From positions 1 to 9,176 of the forward strand of contig JAKABE010000106.1 of NCBI GenBank assembly GCA_021801945.1: DNA of 9,176 nt, read 5' to 3'. The first letter of the stretch is position 1, and every line of letters begins with the position of its first letter. Of this stretch, positions 1 to 6,720 are shown in pieces. Under the pieces are notes generated by a model that made no database searches, was not told where the DNA came from, and worked only from the letters and a program-made list of their open reading frames with translations. The translations under genes were made by a program, and so were the position numbers. The stretch is from Acidobacteriota bacterium (GTDB taxonomy: Bacteria > Acidobacteriota > Terriglobia > Terriglobales > Acidobacteriaceae).

Positions 1-759
1 ATTGGCGCGCACCGCGTCCATCAGGATGTGGCCTGCCTTGCGCGCTGCATCGAGTTTATGCGCCGAGGTTGCGGTGACGCCGGAGATCTCAATCGGCGAA
101 ATGCCGAGCATCTCGCCGCTCATGGCCATGGTGTTGGCCGTGAACTGCCCTCCGCACGCTCCTGGGCCGGGACAGGCGCTTGCCTCCAGCGCCTCCAGTC
201 CCGCCTCGTCAATGCGCCCCGCTGCATAGGAGCCAATGCCTTCAAACACATCCTGAATGGTGATGTCGATCTTTTCACCGTGGGGGCCGTCCAGCTTGCC
301 GGGCGCAATCGATCCGCCGTAGAACATCATGCTGGGAATATCGAGCCGGCACAGCGCCATAATGATGCCCGGCATATTCTTATCGCAGCCGCCGATGCCC
401 ACCAGTCCGTCAAATTGGTTGCCACGCGCCACCAGTTCCACGGAGTCGGCGATCACCTCGCGCGAAACCAGAGAGGCCTTCATGCCCTGCGAACCCATGG
501 TGATGCCGTCGTTGATGGTGACGGTGTTGAACTCCATGGGCGTTCCGCCCGCCTCGCGAATGCCTTCCTTCAGAGCTTCGGCAATTCCGCGCAGGTGAAC
601 GTTGCAGGTGCCAATCTCGGTCCAGGTGTTGGCGACGCCGATGATCGGCTTGTGCAGATCCTCTTTCTTGAATCCTGCGCCGCGAAGAAACGCACGCGCC
701 GCGGCGCGGTGGGGGCCTTCCGTCAACGGAATACTGTTGCGTTTGCCTTCAATCGTCAT
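1..759 (-). CDS. ilvD: Dihydroxy-acid dehydratase, N-terminal 253 residues (runs off left edge)
   Basis: IlvD dehydrates 2,3-dihydroxy-isovalerate and 2,3-dihydroxy-3-methylvalerate to the 2-keto acids that precede valine, leucine and isoleucine; it is a cytoplasmic Fe-S enzyme. The frame is open from ATG at 757-759 to base 1. Family signatures are in order: TWTEIGTCN with Cys52, TINDGITMG with Asp84, GIGGCDKNMPG with Cys125, Asp126 and Lys127, and PGPGACGGQFTANTM with Cys202. Cys52, Cys125 and Cys202 match the three cluster ligands, Asp84 and Asp126 the metal ligands, and Lys127 the carbamylated lysine known in this family. The C-terminal half (family length about 550-570 residues) lies outside the window. 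Last gene of the leu operon as seen, 170 bp after leuD. The start is uncertain: an in-frame ATG nine codons upstream (784-786) touches the heptamer repeat. I prefer 759 because MTIEGKRNSIPLTEGPHRA resembles the usual N-terminus. Confidence 0.96.
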   Translation of the reverse strand, partial: MTIEGKRNSIPLTEGPHRAAARAFLRGAGFKKEDLHKPIIGVANTWTEIGTCNVHLRGIAEALKEGIREAGGTPMEFNTVTINDGITMGSQGMKASLVSREVIADSVELVARGNQFDGLVGIGGCDKNMPGIIMALCRLDIPSMMFYGGSIAPGKLDGPHGEKIDITIQDVFEGIGSYAAGRIDEAGLEALEASACPGPGACGGQFTANTMAMSGEMLGISPIEISGVTATSAHKLDAARKAGHILMDAVRAN

Positions 760-786
760 GGTGCTCGCTTTGCTCCCTGATCTCAT

Positions 787-930
787 AGCCTTTAGCTATT
801 AGCCTTTAGCTATTAGCTTTTAGCTAATTCATGCAGCCGGCAAGATTCTTAAAGTGTCCCGCGTCTTTGCCGTCTTCCTTCTGATGTTGCTGATGTCATC
901 CGTTCCAGCACGACGAGCTGAAAGCTGTTT
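787..930. repeat. Intergenic repeat element, copy 1 (leuD-ilvD gap), with heptamer array
   Basis: The left end (787-828) is six tandem 7-mers with perfect 7-bp register: AGCCTTT, AGCTATT, AGCCTTT, AGCTATT, AGCTTTT, AGCTAAT, followed by TTCATGC. A core of about 65 bp (835-898) follows and aligns with the leuC-leuB gap, sharing blocks such as TTGCCGTCTT and CTGATGTT. The right end has two degenerate units, AGCTGAA and AGCTGTT (916-929), just outside the leuD stop. It differs from copy 2 mainly by two extra heptamers on the left and a decayed right arm. Function is unknown. Confidence 0.75.
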
Positions 931-1541
931 CACTTCGCTCTCAGCCATCCCGCCCGATCGTGCTCGGCCTCAAACTTATCCAGCTCCGCCGCATGCCGCA
1001 GCGTAAGGCCGATGTCGTCCAGACCCTCCAGCAGGCAGAACTTGCGGAAAGGATCGATCTCGAACTTGGCGCTGAATCCGCGGCCATCGGTTACCGTCTG
1101 CGCTTCCAGCGAAACGGTCAGTTGATAGCCGGGAATCGTCTTCGCATTCGCAAGCAGCTTGTTCACCTCGTCCTCGCTCAGGCGCACCAGCACAATCCCG
1201 TTCTTGCCCGCATTCGAGAAAAAGATGTCGGCAAAGGTGGGCGCAATCACCACGCGGAATCCGTAGTCGCTCAGCGCCCATGCGGCGTGCTCGCGGCTCG
1301 ATCCGCAGGCGAAGTTCTTGCCCGCGACCAGAATCTTCGCGCTCTTGTAGCGATGGTTGTTCAGCACGAAATCGGTGGTTGGCGAACCATCGGGTTCCCA
1401 GCGCCAGTCAAAGAACAAAAAGTCGCCGTAACCGGTGCGCTCGATACGCTTCAAAAACTGTTTGGGAATAATCTGGTCGGTGTCCACGTTGGCCCGGTCC
1501 AGTGGCGCCACCTGCGCGGTCAATATGCGAAACGGTTCCAT
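930..1541 (-). CDS. leuD: 3-isopropylmalate dehydratase, small subunit
   Basis: LeuD is the small (swivel-domain) subunit of isopropylmalate isomerase, which with LeuC converts 2-isopropylmalate to 3-isopropylmalate in leucine synthesis. The 203 residues match the usual length of about 200. Landmarks are NVDTDQIIP (18-26), the substrate-side motif GKNFACGSSREHAAWAL (74-90) and PTFADIFFSNAGKNG (about 101-115). The ATG at 1539-1541 shares its A with the TAA stop of leuC (TAATG). A strong Shine-Dalgarno sequence, GGGAGGT, lies in the last leuC codons about 9 bases upstream, so translation is probably coupled to leuC and the two subunits made in balance. The stop (930-932) abuts the right end of repeat copy 1. 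Confidence 0.97.
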   Translation of the reverse strand: MEPFRILTAQVAPLDRANVDTDQIIPKQFLKRIERTGYGDFLFFDWRWEPDGSPTTDFVLNNHRYKSAKILVAGKNFACGSSREHAAWALSDYGFRVVIAPTFADIFFSNAGKNGIVLVRLSEDEVNKLLANAKTIPGYQLTVSLEAQTVTDGRGFSAKFEIDPFRKFCLLEGLDDIGLTLRHAAELDKFEAEHDRAGWLRAK

Positions 1542-2962
1542 TATGCCTTTACCTCCCAGTTGCGAATGTCCACAAAGTGGCCGGCAATGGCCGCCGCCGC
1601 CGCCATTGCCGGCGAAACCAAATGCGTTCGGCTGTCGCGCCCCTGACGGCCCTCAAAGTTGCGGTTCGAGGTTGAGGCACAACGTTGATAGGGCTCCAGC
1701 ACATCCGGGTTCATGCCCAGGCACATTGAACACCCAGGTTCGCGCCACTCGAAGCCTGCCTCAATAAAAATGCGATCGAGACCTTCCTCTTCCGCCTGCG
1801 CTTTAACCTGGTGTGAGCCGGGCACCACCATTGCGCCAACCTTGGACGAGACCCTATAGCCTTTTGCGATACGCGCCGCAGCGCGAAGATCCTCAATGCG
1901 GCCGTTGGTGCAGGAGCCTATAAAAACACGATTCACGGCAATATCAGCCAGTGGAGTCTTCGGCTGCAAGCCCATATACTCAAGCGCCCGCTCCAGCCCC
2001 TTGCGTTCCTGCTCGTTGGCCACCGAGGCCGGATCGGGCACCGCGGCCGTAATCGGCGCCACCATGCCGGGACTCGTGCCCCAACTGACGTACGGAACCA
2101 GCGTCGCCGCATCAATCGTCAGCTCGCGGTCGAACTTCGCGCCTGGATCCGACGGCAGCCTGCTCCACTCCTTTACCGCCGCATCCCACGCCGCGCTCTT
2201 GGGCGCAAAGCCCCGGCCCTTGAGATAGGCAAACGTCGTCTCATCCGGCGCAATCATCCCCGCCCGCGCGCCCGCCTCGATGCTCATGTTGCAGATGGTC
2301 ATGCGCCCTTCCATTGAAAGCGAGCGAATCGCCGACCCCGCGTACTCGATCACATGCCCCGTCGCGCCGTCGGTCCCAATCTTGCCGATGATGGCCAGGA
2401 TGATGTCCTTGGCCGTGACGCCGGTTGGCAGCTTGCCCTCTACGCTGATCCGGAACGTCTTCGGCTTTGACTGCGGTAGAGTCTGCGTGGCCAGCACGTG
2501 CTCCACTTCGCTGGTGCCGATGCCGAAGGCCAGGGCCCCGAACGCGCCGTGCGTCGAAGTATGCGAATCCCCGCACACGATGGTCATGCCCGGCTTGGTC
2601 AGCCCCAGCTCCGGCCCGATCACGTGCACAATTCCCTGCTCGCGCGAGTCCACATCGTAGAGCTCGATGCCGAACTCCGCGCAGTTCTTGCGCAGCGTGG
2701 CGATCTGCGTGGCCGCGATCTGGTCCACAATCTTCAGCCGCCCCTCGATGGTCGTCGGCACATTGTGATCGATGGTCGCCACCGTACGGTCCGGCCGCCG
2801 TACTTTGCGCCCTGCCAGCCGCAGCCCTTCAAAGGCCTGCGGCGAAGTGACCTCGTGCACCAGCTGCAAATCGATATACAGCAGCGTAGGCTCGCCTTTC
2901 GGCTCCGCCACCACGTGCTGTTCCCAGACTTTCTCAAATAACGTCTTTGCTTCGCTTGTCAT
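1541..2962 (-). CDS. leuC: 3-isopropylmalate dehydratase, large subunit
   Basis: LeuC is the aconitase-family catalytic subunit that binds a [4Fe-4S] cluster and isomerises 2- to 3-isopropylmalate together with LeuD. It has 473 residues, close to the roughly 466-475 usual in bacteria. The cluster ligands are visible as Cys351 (IGSCTNGR) and Cys411 and Cys414 ([13 protein letters not shown]). Other family blocks are [10 protein letters not shown] (61-70), [20 protein letters not shown] (130-149) and [15 protein letters not shown] (427-441). The start is supported by GAGGAG four bases before the ATG (sequence GAGGAGTCTATG). It is 139 bp downstream of leuB across repeat copy 2, and overlaps leuD by one base. 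Nothing appears truncated or missing. Confidence 0.98.
   Translation of the reverse strand: MTSEAKTLFEKVWEQHVVAEPKGEPTLLYIDLQLVHEVTSPQAFEGLRLAGRKVRRPDRTVATIDHNVPTTIEGRLKIVDQIAATQIATLRKNCAEFGIELYDVDSREQGIVHVIGPELGLTKPGMTIVCGDSHTSTHGAFGALAFGIGTSEVEHVLATQTLPQSKPKTFRISVEGKLPTGVTAKDIILAIIGKIGTDGATGHVIEYAGSAIRSLSMEGRMTICNMSIEAGARAGMIAPDETTFAYLKGRGFAPKSAAWDAAVKEWSRLPSDPGAKFDRELTIDAATLVPYVSWGTSPGMVAPITAAVPDPASVANEQERKGLERALEYMGLQPKTPLADIAVNRVFIGSCTNGRIEDLRAAARIAKGYRVSSKVGAMVVPGSHQVKAQAEEEGLDRIFIEAGFEWREPGCSMCLGMNPDVLEPYQRCASTSNRNFEGRQGRDSRTHLVSPAMAAAAAIAGHFVDIRNWEVKA
1543..1560 (-). promoter_or_regulatory. Shine-Dalgarno of leuD inside the leuC 3' end, TAATG coupling
   Basis: Read on the minus strand, GGGAGGT is followed by nine bases and then the leuD ATG. 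The leuC stop TAA overlaps that ATG by one base. This is a standard translational-coupling layout and fixes the leuD start. Confidence 0.8.
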
Positions 2963-2963
2963 A

Positions 2964-2972
2964 GACTCCTCA
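2964..2972 (-). promoter_or_regulatory. Shine-Dalgarno of leuC
   Basis: On the minus strand GAGGAG stands four bases before the ATG at 2960-2962. It lies between repeat copy 2 and leuC, so leuC has its own ribosome site rather than depending on coupling to leuB. Confidence 0.7.
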
Positions 2973-2976
2973 AACG

Positions 2977-3124
2977 AGCCTTTAGCTATTAGCCATTAGC
3001 TGGTTCATGCTACGGTTAAGGTTCTCAAATGATCCCGGCGCCATTGCCGTCTTGTTCCTGATGTTACCGACGCCGCACGCGCCCGCACCATGAACTAAAA
3101 GCTAAGAGCTAACAGCTAAGAGCT
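2977..3124. repeat. Intergenic repeat element, copy 2 (leuB-leuC gap), with heptamer inverted ends
   Basis: The left arm (2977-3009) reads AGCCTTT, AGCTATT, AGCCATT, AGCTG and then GTTCATG. The right arm (3089-3124) reads CATGAAC, TAAA, then AGCTAAG, AGCTAAC, AGCTAAG, AGCT. Reverse-complemented, the arms match over about 33 bp: GTTCATG pairs exactly with CATGAAC, and most mismatches are in the variable positions of the heptamers. The core between the arms (3011-3075) aligns with copy 1. The right arm runs into the 3' end of leuB and supplies its stop codon. The layout resembles a small non-autonomous element with terminal inverted repeats, but no target duplication was identified and mobility is only inference. 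Confidence 0.75.
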
Positions 3125-4199
3125 GTTTTTGAACTGTCTCTCTCACCTTCGCCCCCATCTCCTTGGTCGAAAGCACCGTCAACCCATCCATGTTCCCGCG
3201 CGCCAGATCCGGCGTGCGGAAGCCCTGTTCCAGCACCTTGCGCACCGCCGCCTCCACCGCCGCAGCTTCGTTCTCCAAACCGCCGGAGTGGCGCAAAATC
3301 AGCGCCGCGGTCAGGATCGCGCCCAGCGGATTGGCCAGCCCCTTGCCCGCAATGTCCGGCGCCGAGCCGTGCACCGGCTCATACAGGTTCACCTTGCCGC
3401 CGACGGTCGCCGAGGGCAGCATGCCCAGCGAGCCCGTAATCACTGCCGATTCGTCGCTCAAAATATCCCCAAACAGGTTTTCCGTCAGCACCACGTCGAA
3501 ATCGCGCGGCCGGTTCATCAGGTGCATGGCCATCGAATCCACCAACTGATGCTCCACCGTCACGCCGGGAAACTCCGGTGCTACCTCATTCACCGTGGCG
3601 CGCCAGAGCTGCGAGCACTCCAGCACGTTTGACTTATCCACGCTGGTCAGCTTCTTGTGCCGCTTCTGCGCCAGCTCAAAGGCCACGCGCGCTACGCGTA
3701 CCACCTCTTCGCGCGTATAGCGCATTGTGTTCAGCGCCTCGCCTTTGCTCTTGTCCCACTGGCGGGGCTGCCCGAAATAAAGGCCGCCCAGCAGCTCGCG
3801 CACAAACAGAATGTCCGCGCCGTCCACGATCTCCGGCCGCAGCGGGCTGTTCACCGTCAGCTCTTTGAAGGCGAAGGCCGGGCGCAAGTTCGCAAATCCG
3901 CCCAGAGCCGCGCGAATCCCAAGCAGTCCAGCCTCGGGGCGCTTGTCCGGGGGCAGCGAATTGAACTCGTTGCCGCCCACCGCGCCCAGCAGCACCGCGT
4001 CGGAGCCCAGCGCTGCATCGAGCGTCTCCTTTGGCAGCGGTGTGCCGTCGCTGACGATGGCCACGCCGCCGATGCGCTTCTCAGTAAAGGTGAACTCGTG
4101 CCCGCCCTGTGCGGCAATCTCGTTCAGAACGGCAACCGCCTCGCCGGTCACTTCCGGACCGATGCCGTCCCCCGCTACAACTAGGATATTTAGCTTCAT
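3102..4199 (-). CDS. leuB: 3-isopropylmalate dehydrogenase
   Basis: LeuB oxidatively decarboxylates 3-isopropylmalate to 2-ketoisocaproate using NAD. It has 365 residues, typical to slightly long. Landmarks: GDGIGPEV (10-17), LLGAVGG (70-76), NLRP (104-107), [10 protein letters not shown] (134-143) with Tyr141, [10 protein letters not shown] (185-194) with Lys189, Asp221, [10 protein letters not shown] (241-250) with the metal-binding aspartates 245 and 249, and [14 protein letters not shown] (274-287). The aspartate in SAPDIAG is the residue associated with NAD rather than NADP use in this family. The start has AAAGG about six bases upstream. The last seven residues (QLLAVSS) and the TAG stop are encoded within a heptamer repeat array, so this C-terminal tail looks acquired from the repeat rather than ancestral. 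The catalytic part is intact. Confidence 0.97.
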   Translation of the reverse strand: MKLNILVVAGDGIGPEVTGEAVAVLNEIAAQGGHEFTFTEKRIGGVAIVSDGTPLPKETLDAALGSDAVLLGAVGGNEFNSLPPDKRPEAGLLGIRAALGGFANLRPAFAFKELTVNSPLRPEIVDGADILFVRELLGGLYFGQPRQWDKSKGEALNTMRYTREEVVRVARVAFELAQKRHKKLTSVDKSNVLECSQLWRATVNEVAPEFPGVTVEHQLVDSMAMHLMNRPRDFDVVLTENLFGDILSDESAVITGSLGMLPSATVGGKVNLYEPVHGSAPDIAGKGLANPLGAILTAALILRHSGGLENEAAAVEAAVRKVLEQGFRTPDLARGNMDGLTVLSTKEMGAKVRETVQKQLLAVSS

Positions 4200-4210
4200 T
4201 CCTAACCTTT

Positions 4211-4258
4211 CCAGTGGTCTCTTGTCAGTTTTCAGCGCTCAGTGTCAGTGGTCAGTGA
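4211..4258. repeat. TCAGTGN heptamer array in leuA-leuB gap
   Basis: On the plus strand, units begin at 4211, 4218, 4225, 4232, 4239, 4245 and 4252: CCAGTGG, TCTCTTG, TCAGTTT, TCAGCGC, TCAGTG, TCAGTGG, TCAGTGA. One unit is 6 bp and the second is poorly conserved. The sequence family differs from the AGCTANN arrays of the other two gaps, but the 7-bp period is the same. It fills about half of the 96-bp gap between leuA and leuB. No terminator-like stem with a T-run was seen here. Confidence 0.7.
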
Positions 4259-4295
4259 TTCCTGGCCAATCCCGCAGTGTCTTTAGTCCCTGCCT

Positions 4296-5501
4296 CTAGT
4301 CCAGCTCCGCCACCGGTTCGCGCCGCCGTTCACGAATCGCATCCGGCAGCAGGCCGATCAGGTCTTGATCGTAGATATTTTTCTTACGGTCGGCCAGCGC
4401 CACAAACCGGTAGTAAATGTGCTGCAGTTCATCGCGGCTGACCGTATAGCCAAGCTGCTCCAGCCGGTGCCGCAGCGCCGCGCGCCCGGAGTGTTTGCCC
4501 AGTACCAGATGCGTCCTGTCTACCCCCACCAGTTGCGGCGTCATGATCTCGTAGCACAGAGGATTGGCCAACATGCCGTGCTGATGAATGCCCGACTCGT
4601 GTGCAAAGGCATTGGCGCCCACCACCGCCTTGTTCGGAGAAGGCCGGAAGGTAATGAGCTGGCCCAGCACCTGACTGGCGGGATAGATCTGATCCATCTT
4701 GATCGAGGTGCTCACGCCGTAGCGGTCGCCGCGCACATAGAGCGCCGCGGCGATCTCTTCCATGGCCGCGTTTCCCGCCCGCTCGCCGATGCCGTTCACC
4801 GTGCACTCCACCTGCCGAGCGCCGGCCTGAATCGCCGCCAGCGAGTTGGCTACCGCCAGACCCAGGTCGTCGTGGCAATGCGAAGACAGCACAACACCCT
4901 TCTCGTCGATCGCCGGAATCCGCTCCCGCACCTCGCGGAACATCTGCCCGTACTCTTCCGGCGTGGTATAGCCTACGGTATCGGGCATGTTGATCGTGGT
5001 GGCTCCAGCCTCCACGGCGATGCGCACCATCTCCACCAGGTAGTCGCGCTCCGAGCGAGTCGCGTCCTCCGGCGAAAACTCCACGTCGTCGCATAGGGAG
5101 CGTGCCAACCGCACCGACTCGCCGCACAGGTCCAGCGCCTGCGCGCGGCTGATCTTGAGCTTGTATTCCAGATGCAGATCGCTCGAAGCCAGAAAGACAT
5201 GTATGCGCGCCCGGTCGGCGAATTGCAGCGACCGCGCCGCCATCTCGATGTCCTCGGTTTTGGCCCGCGCCAGCGACGCGATCCGCGGCTGCCGTATGGC
5301 CTGCGTGATGGTGGAAATCGCCGCGAAGTCGCCCTCCGAGGCCATAGCGAACCCGGCCTCGATGATGTCCACGCCCAGGTCTTCGAGCGCGTGGGCCATG
5401 GTCAGCTTTTCCTGCGTCGTCATGCTGCAGCCCGGCGACTGCTCGCCGTCGCGGAGCGTGGTATCGAAAAAGACAACGTGATTGGAGTGATTTGAGCTCA
5501 T
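4296..5501 (-). CDS. leuA: 2-isopropylmalate synthase, short form without C-terminal regulatory domain
   Basis: LeuA condenses 2-ketoisovalerate with acetyl-CoA, the committed step of leucine synthesis. The 401 residues hold the TIM-barrel catalytic domain: FFDTTLRDGEQSPG (11-24) with Arg17 and Asp18, the metal histidines of SSHCHDDLG (His208, His210), and VNGIGERAGNAAMEE (235-249). The following subdomain has HESGIHQHGM (301-310) and LVLGKHSGR (332-340). Typical LeuA proteins have about 500-520 residues, with a C-terminal domain that binds leucine for feedback inhibition. This protein ends at VAELD, where that domain would start, and the 96 bp before leuB cannot hold it. The Shine-Dalgarno sequence GGAGGT, eight bases before the ATG, supports the start. 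First gene of the operon. A homocitrate or citramalate synthase is less likely given the leuBCD neighbours and the LeuA-like middle region. Confidence 0.93.
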   Translation of the reverse strand: MSSNHSNHVVFFDTTLRDGEQSPGCSMTTQEKLTMAHALEDLGVDIIEAGFAMASEGDFAAISTITQAIRQPRIASLARAKTEDIEMAARSLQFADRARIHVFLASSDLHLEYKLKISRAQALDLCGESVRLARSLCDDVEFSPEDATRSERDYLVEMVRIAVEAGATTINMPDTVGYTTPEEYGQMFREVRERIPAIDEKGVVLSSHCHDDLGLAVANSLAAIQAGARQVECTVNGIGERAGNAAMEEIAAALYVRGDRYGVSTSIKMDQIYPASQVLGQLITFRPSPNKAVVGANAFAHESGIHQHGMLANPLCYEIMTPQLVGVDRTHLVLGKHSGRAALRHRLEQLGYTVSRDELQHIYYRFVALADRKKNIYDQDLIGLLPDAIRERRREPVAELD

Positions 5502-5515
5502 CTACTCACCTCCAA
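5502..5515 (-). promoter_or_regulatory. Strong Shine-Dalgarno of leuA
   Basis: On the minus strand TTGGAGGTGAGTAG immediately precedes the leuA ATG at 5499-5501. GGAGGT is a near-perfect ribosome site and decides the start. Confidence 0.75.
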
Positions 5516-5547
5516 GGGGAAACTCTCCTTCTATCCCCTCTAGTTTC

Positions 5548-5612
5548 GCCTATAGCGGCAATATAAGGCAATTTTATTCTTTTTAGAGAAGCGATTAAAC
5601 TTTCTTATACTG
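5548..5612. promoter_or_regulatory. Divergent leuA / lysR control region (candidate operator and promoters)
   Basis: This AT-rich patch stands out in an otherwise GC-rich 254-bp divergent gap. It holds GGCAAT twice in direct orientation (5557-5562 and 5567-5572), exactly 10 bp apart, overlapping an imperfect dyad CCTATA-N7-TATAAGG (5549-5568). The dyad contains T-N11-A spacing of the kind LysR-type regulators bind. TATACT at 5606-5611 is a fair plus-strand -10 box for the regulator gene, though no good -35 is visible. For leuA, TATATT on the minus strand of this patch is a possible -10, again without a clear -35. Promoter placement is inference. Confidence 0.4.
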
Positions 5613-5755
5613 GAATGGCGTTGAGCTATCAGTCTCCAGCTCGGGCCTCCGTGCTCGACGCGCGATGGCCAAGGCTCGAAGGATCAACGGGCGGAGGCTA
5701 CGAAGAACCGCAATGCAGAAATCAAGCTGAAAGCTGGACGCCGAGGAATGCCGTC

Positions 5756-6679
5756 ATGGAACTAAGCCAACTCGAAACGTTTCTAGCGGTGGCCGAAGAG
5801 CACAGCTTTTCTCGCGCCGCGGCGCGCCTGCACCGCACCCAGCCAGCCATCAGCCAAGTGATCCGCAAGCTCGAGGCGTCCGTAGGCGAGACTCTCTTCG
5901 ACCGCGCTGCGCGCGACGGATCCCTGACCGCAGCCGGGGAGCTTCTGCGCGATTACGCTCTGCGCCTACTCGCCCTGCGCCGCGAGGCGAACAGCGCCCT
6001 GGGCGAACTGAAGAGCCTGGAGCGCGGGCGACTGCAACTGGCGGCCAACGAGTACACGTGCCTCTACCTTTTGCCGGCTATCGACGGCTTCCGGCGCGAC
6101 TTTCCGCACATCGGCGTCACCGTGCAACGCATGTTGGCCTCGCACATTCCTGACGGACTGAATTTGCGCAGCTTCGAACTGGGAGTGATCTCATTCCGTC
6201 CCGATCCGGCGCAGTTCCGCACCATCGCGGTCTACGGAGACAGCCTGGCCTTCGTCGTCGGTCCTGGTCATCGGCTGGCGAAGGCTACGCGCCTCTCCAT
6301 CAACGACTTGGGCAAGGAGGTCTTCATTGCGCACAATGTAGCCTCGCCGCTGCGGCGCAAGGTGATCGATGCCTTCCAGCACTACCGCACCCCGCTAAAT
6401 ATGGATATCGAATTGCCGTCGATTGAAGCCATCAAACTGTTTGTCTCCATGGGCAACGGCGTGGCCCTGGTTCCCCATCTCACGGTCGCCCGTGAACTGG
6501 AAACAGGGGCTCTGGTACGAGTGCCTGTCGACGAACTCGACGTGCGCCGCGTCCTGCGCATCGTACACCGCCGCCAGATCACGTTTTCCTATGCCGCCAA
6601 GGCCTTTCTGCGCACGCTCCGGACACTGGCTGAGACAGAAGGTCCGCCATTCTACTACCATATCGAGCGGGCGGGATGA
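5756..6679 (+). CDS. LysR-type transcriptional regulator, divergent from leuA
   Basis: A DNA-binding regulator of 307 residues, the usual length for the LysR family. The N-terminal winged helix-turn-helix (about 1-60) reads LSQLETFLAVAEEHSFSRAA and continues with a recognition helix around TQPAISQVIRKLE (28-40). A linker helix (about 61-90) and a two-lobed periplasmic-binding-protein-like effector domain (about 91-300) follow, with FELGVISFRPD (140-150) and the conserved SMGNGVALVPHLTV (231-244). The start at 5756 is preceded by GAGGA with a 9-base gap. The frame stays open back to an ATG at 5615, but that extension has no regulator-like sequence, so I treat it as leader. Divergence from leuA and the shared control region suggest it controls the leu operon and itself, as is common for this family. 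The effector is not predictable from sequence. Confidence 0.92.
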   Translation: MELSQLETFLAVAEEHSFSRAAARLHRTQPAISQVIRKLEASVGETLFDRAARDGSLTAAGELLRDYALRLLALRREANSALGELKSLERGRLQLAANEYTCLYLLPAIDGFRRDFPHIGVTVQRMLASHIPDGLNLRSFELGVISFRPDPAQFRTIAVYGDSLAFVVGPGHRLAKATRLSINDLGKEVFIAHNVASPLRRKVIDAFQHYRTPLNMDIELPSIEAIKLFVSMGNGVALVPHLTVARELETGALVRVPVDELDVRRVLRIVHRRQITFSYAAKAFLRTLRTLAETEGPPFYYHIERAG

Positions 6680-6695
6680 TGAGAGTCGGCCGTTG

Positions 6696-6720
6696 CGGCC
6701 CGCCGATCGAAGGCGGGCCG
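6696..6720 (+). terminator. GC-rich hairpin after the LysR-type gene
   Basis: CGGCCCGCC and GGCGGGCCG form a perfect 9-bp stem around a 7-base loop, 17 bases after the stop codon of the regulator. No T-run follows (the next bases are TGCACACCC), so it is not a canonical intrinsic terminator. It may still end or protect the 3' end of the message. Confidence 0.45.

Noticed and set aside
28..780. A 250-codon plus-strand open frame opposite ilvD, and similar long frames opposite leuC, leuB and leuA
   Set aside because: The minus-strand frames encode unmistakable IlvD, LeuC, LeuB and LeuA motifs; the opposite frames are open only because of high GC codon bias and show no domain sequence.
787..828. 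The tandem array as a CRISPR
   Set aside because: Units are 7 bp, contiguous and without unique spacers; no cas genes are nearby.
4200..4295. Frameshifted remnant of the LeuA regulatory domain downstream of the leuA stop
   Set aside because: The gap is only 96 bp, is half filled by a heptamer array, and gives no regulatory-domain-like translation in any frame.
5725..5738. AGCTGAA-AGCTGGA in the LysR leader as a further heptamer array
   Set aside because: Only two imperfect units and no core homology; within chance expectation.
5615..5755. In-frame N-terminal extension of the LysR-type protein from ATG at 5615
   Set aside because: The added 47 residues have no family similarity, there is no good ribosome site, the ATG would overlap the probable promoter, and 5756 begins the classic LysR N-terminus behind GAGGA.
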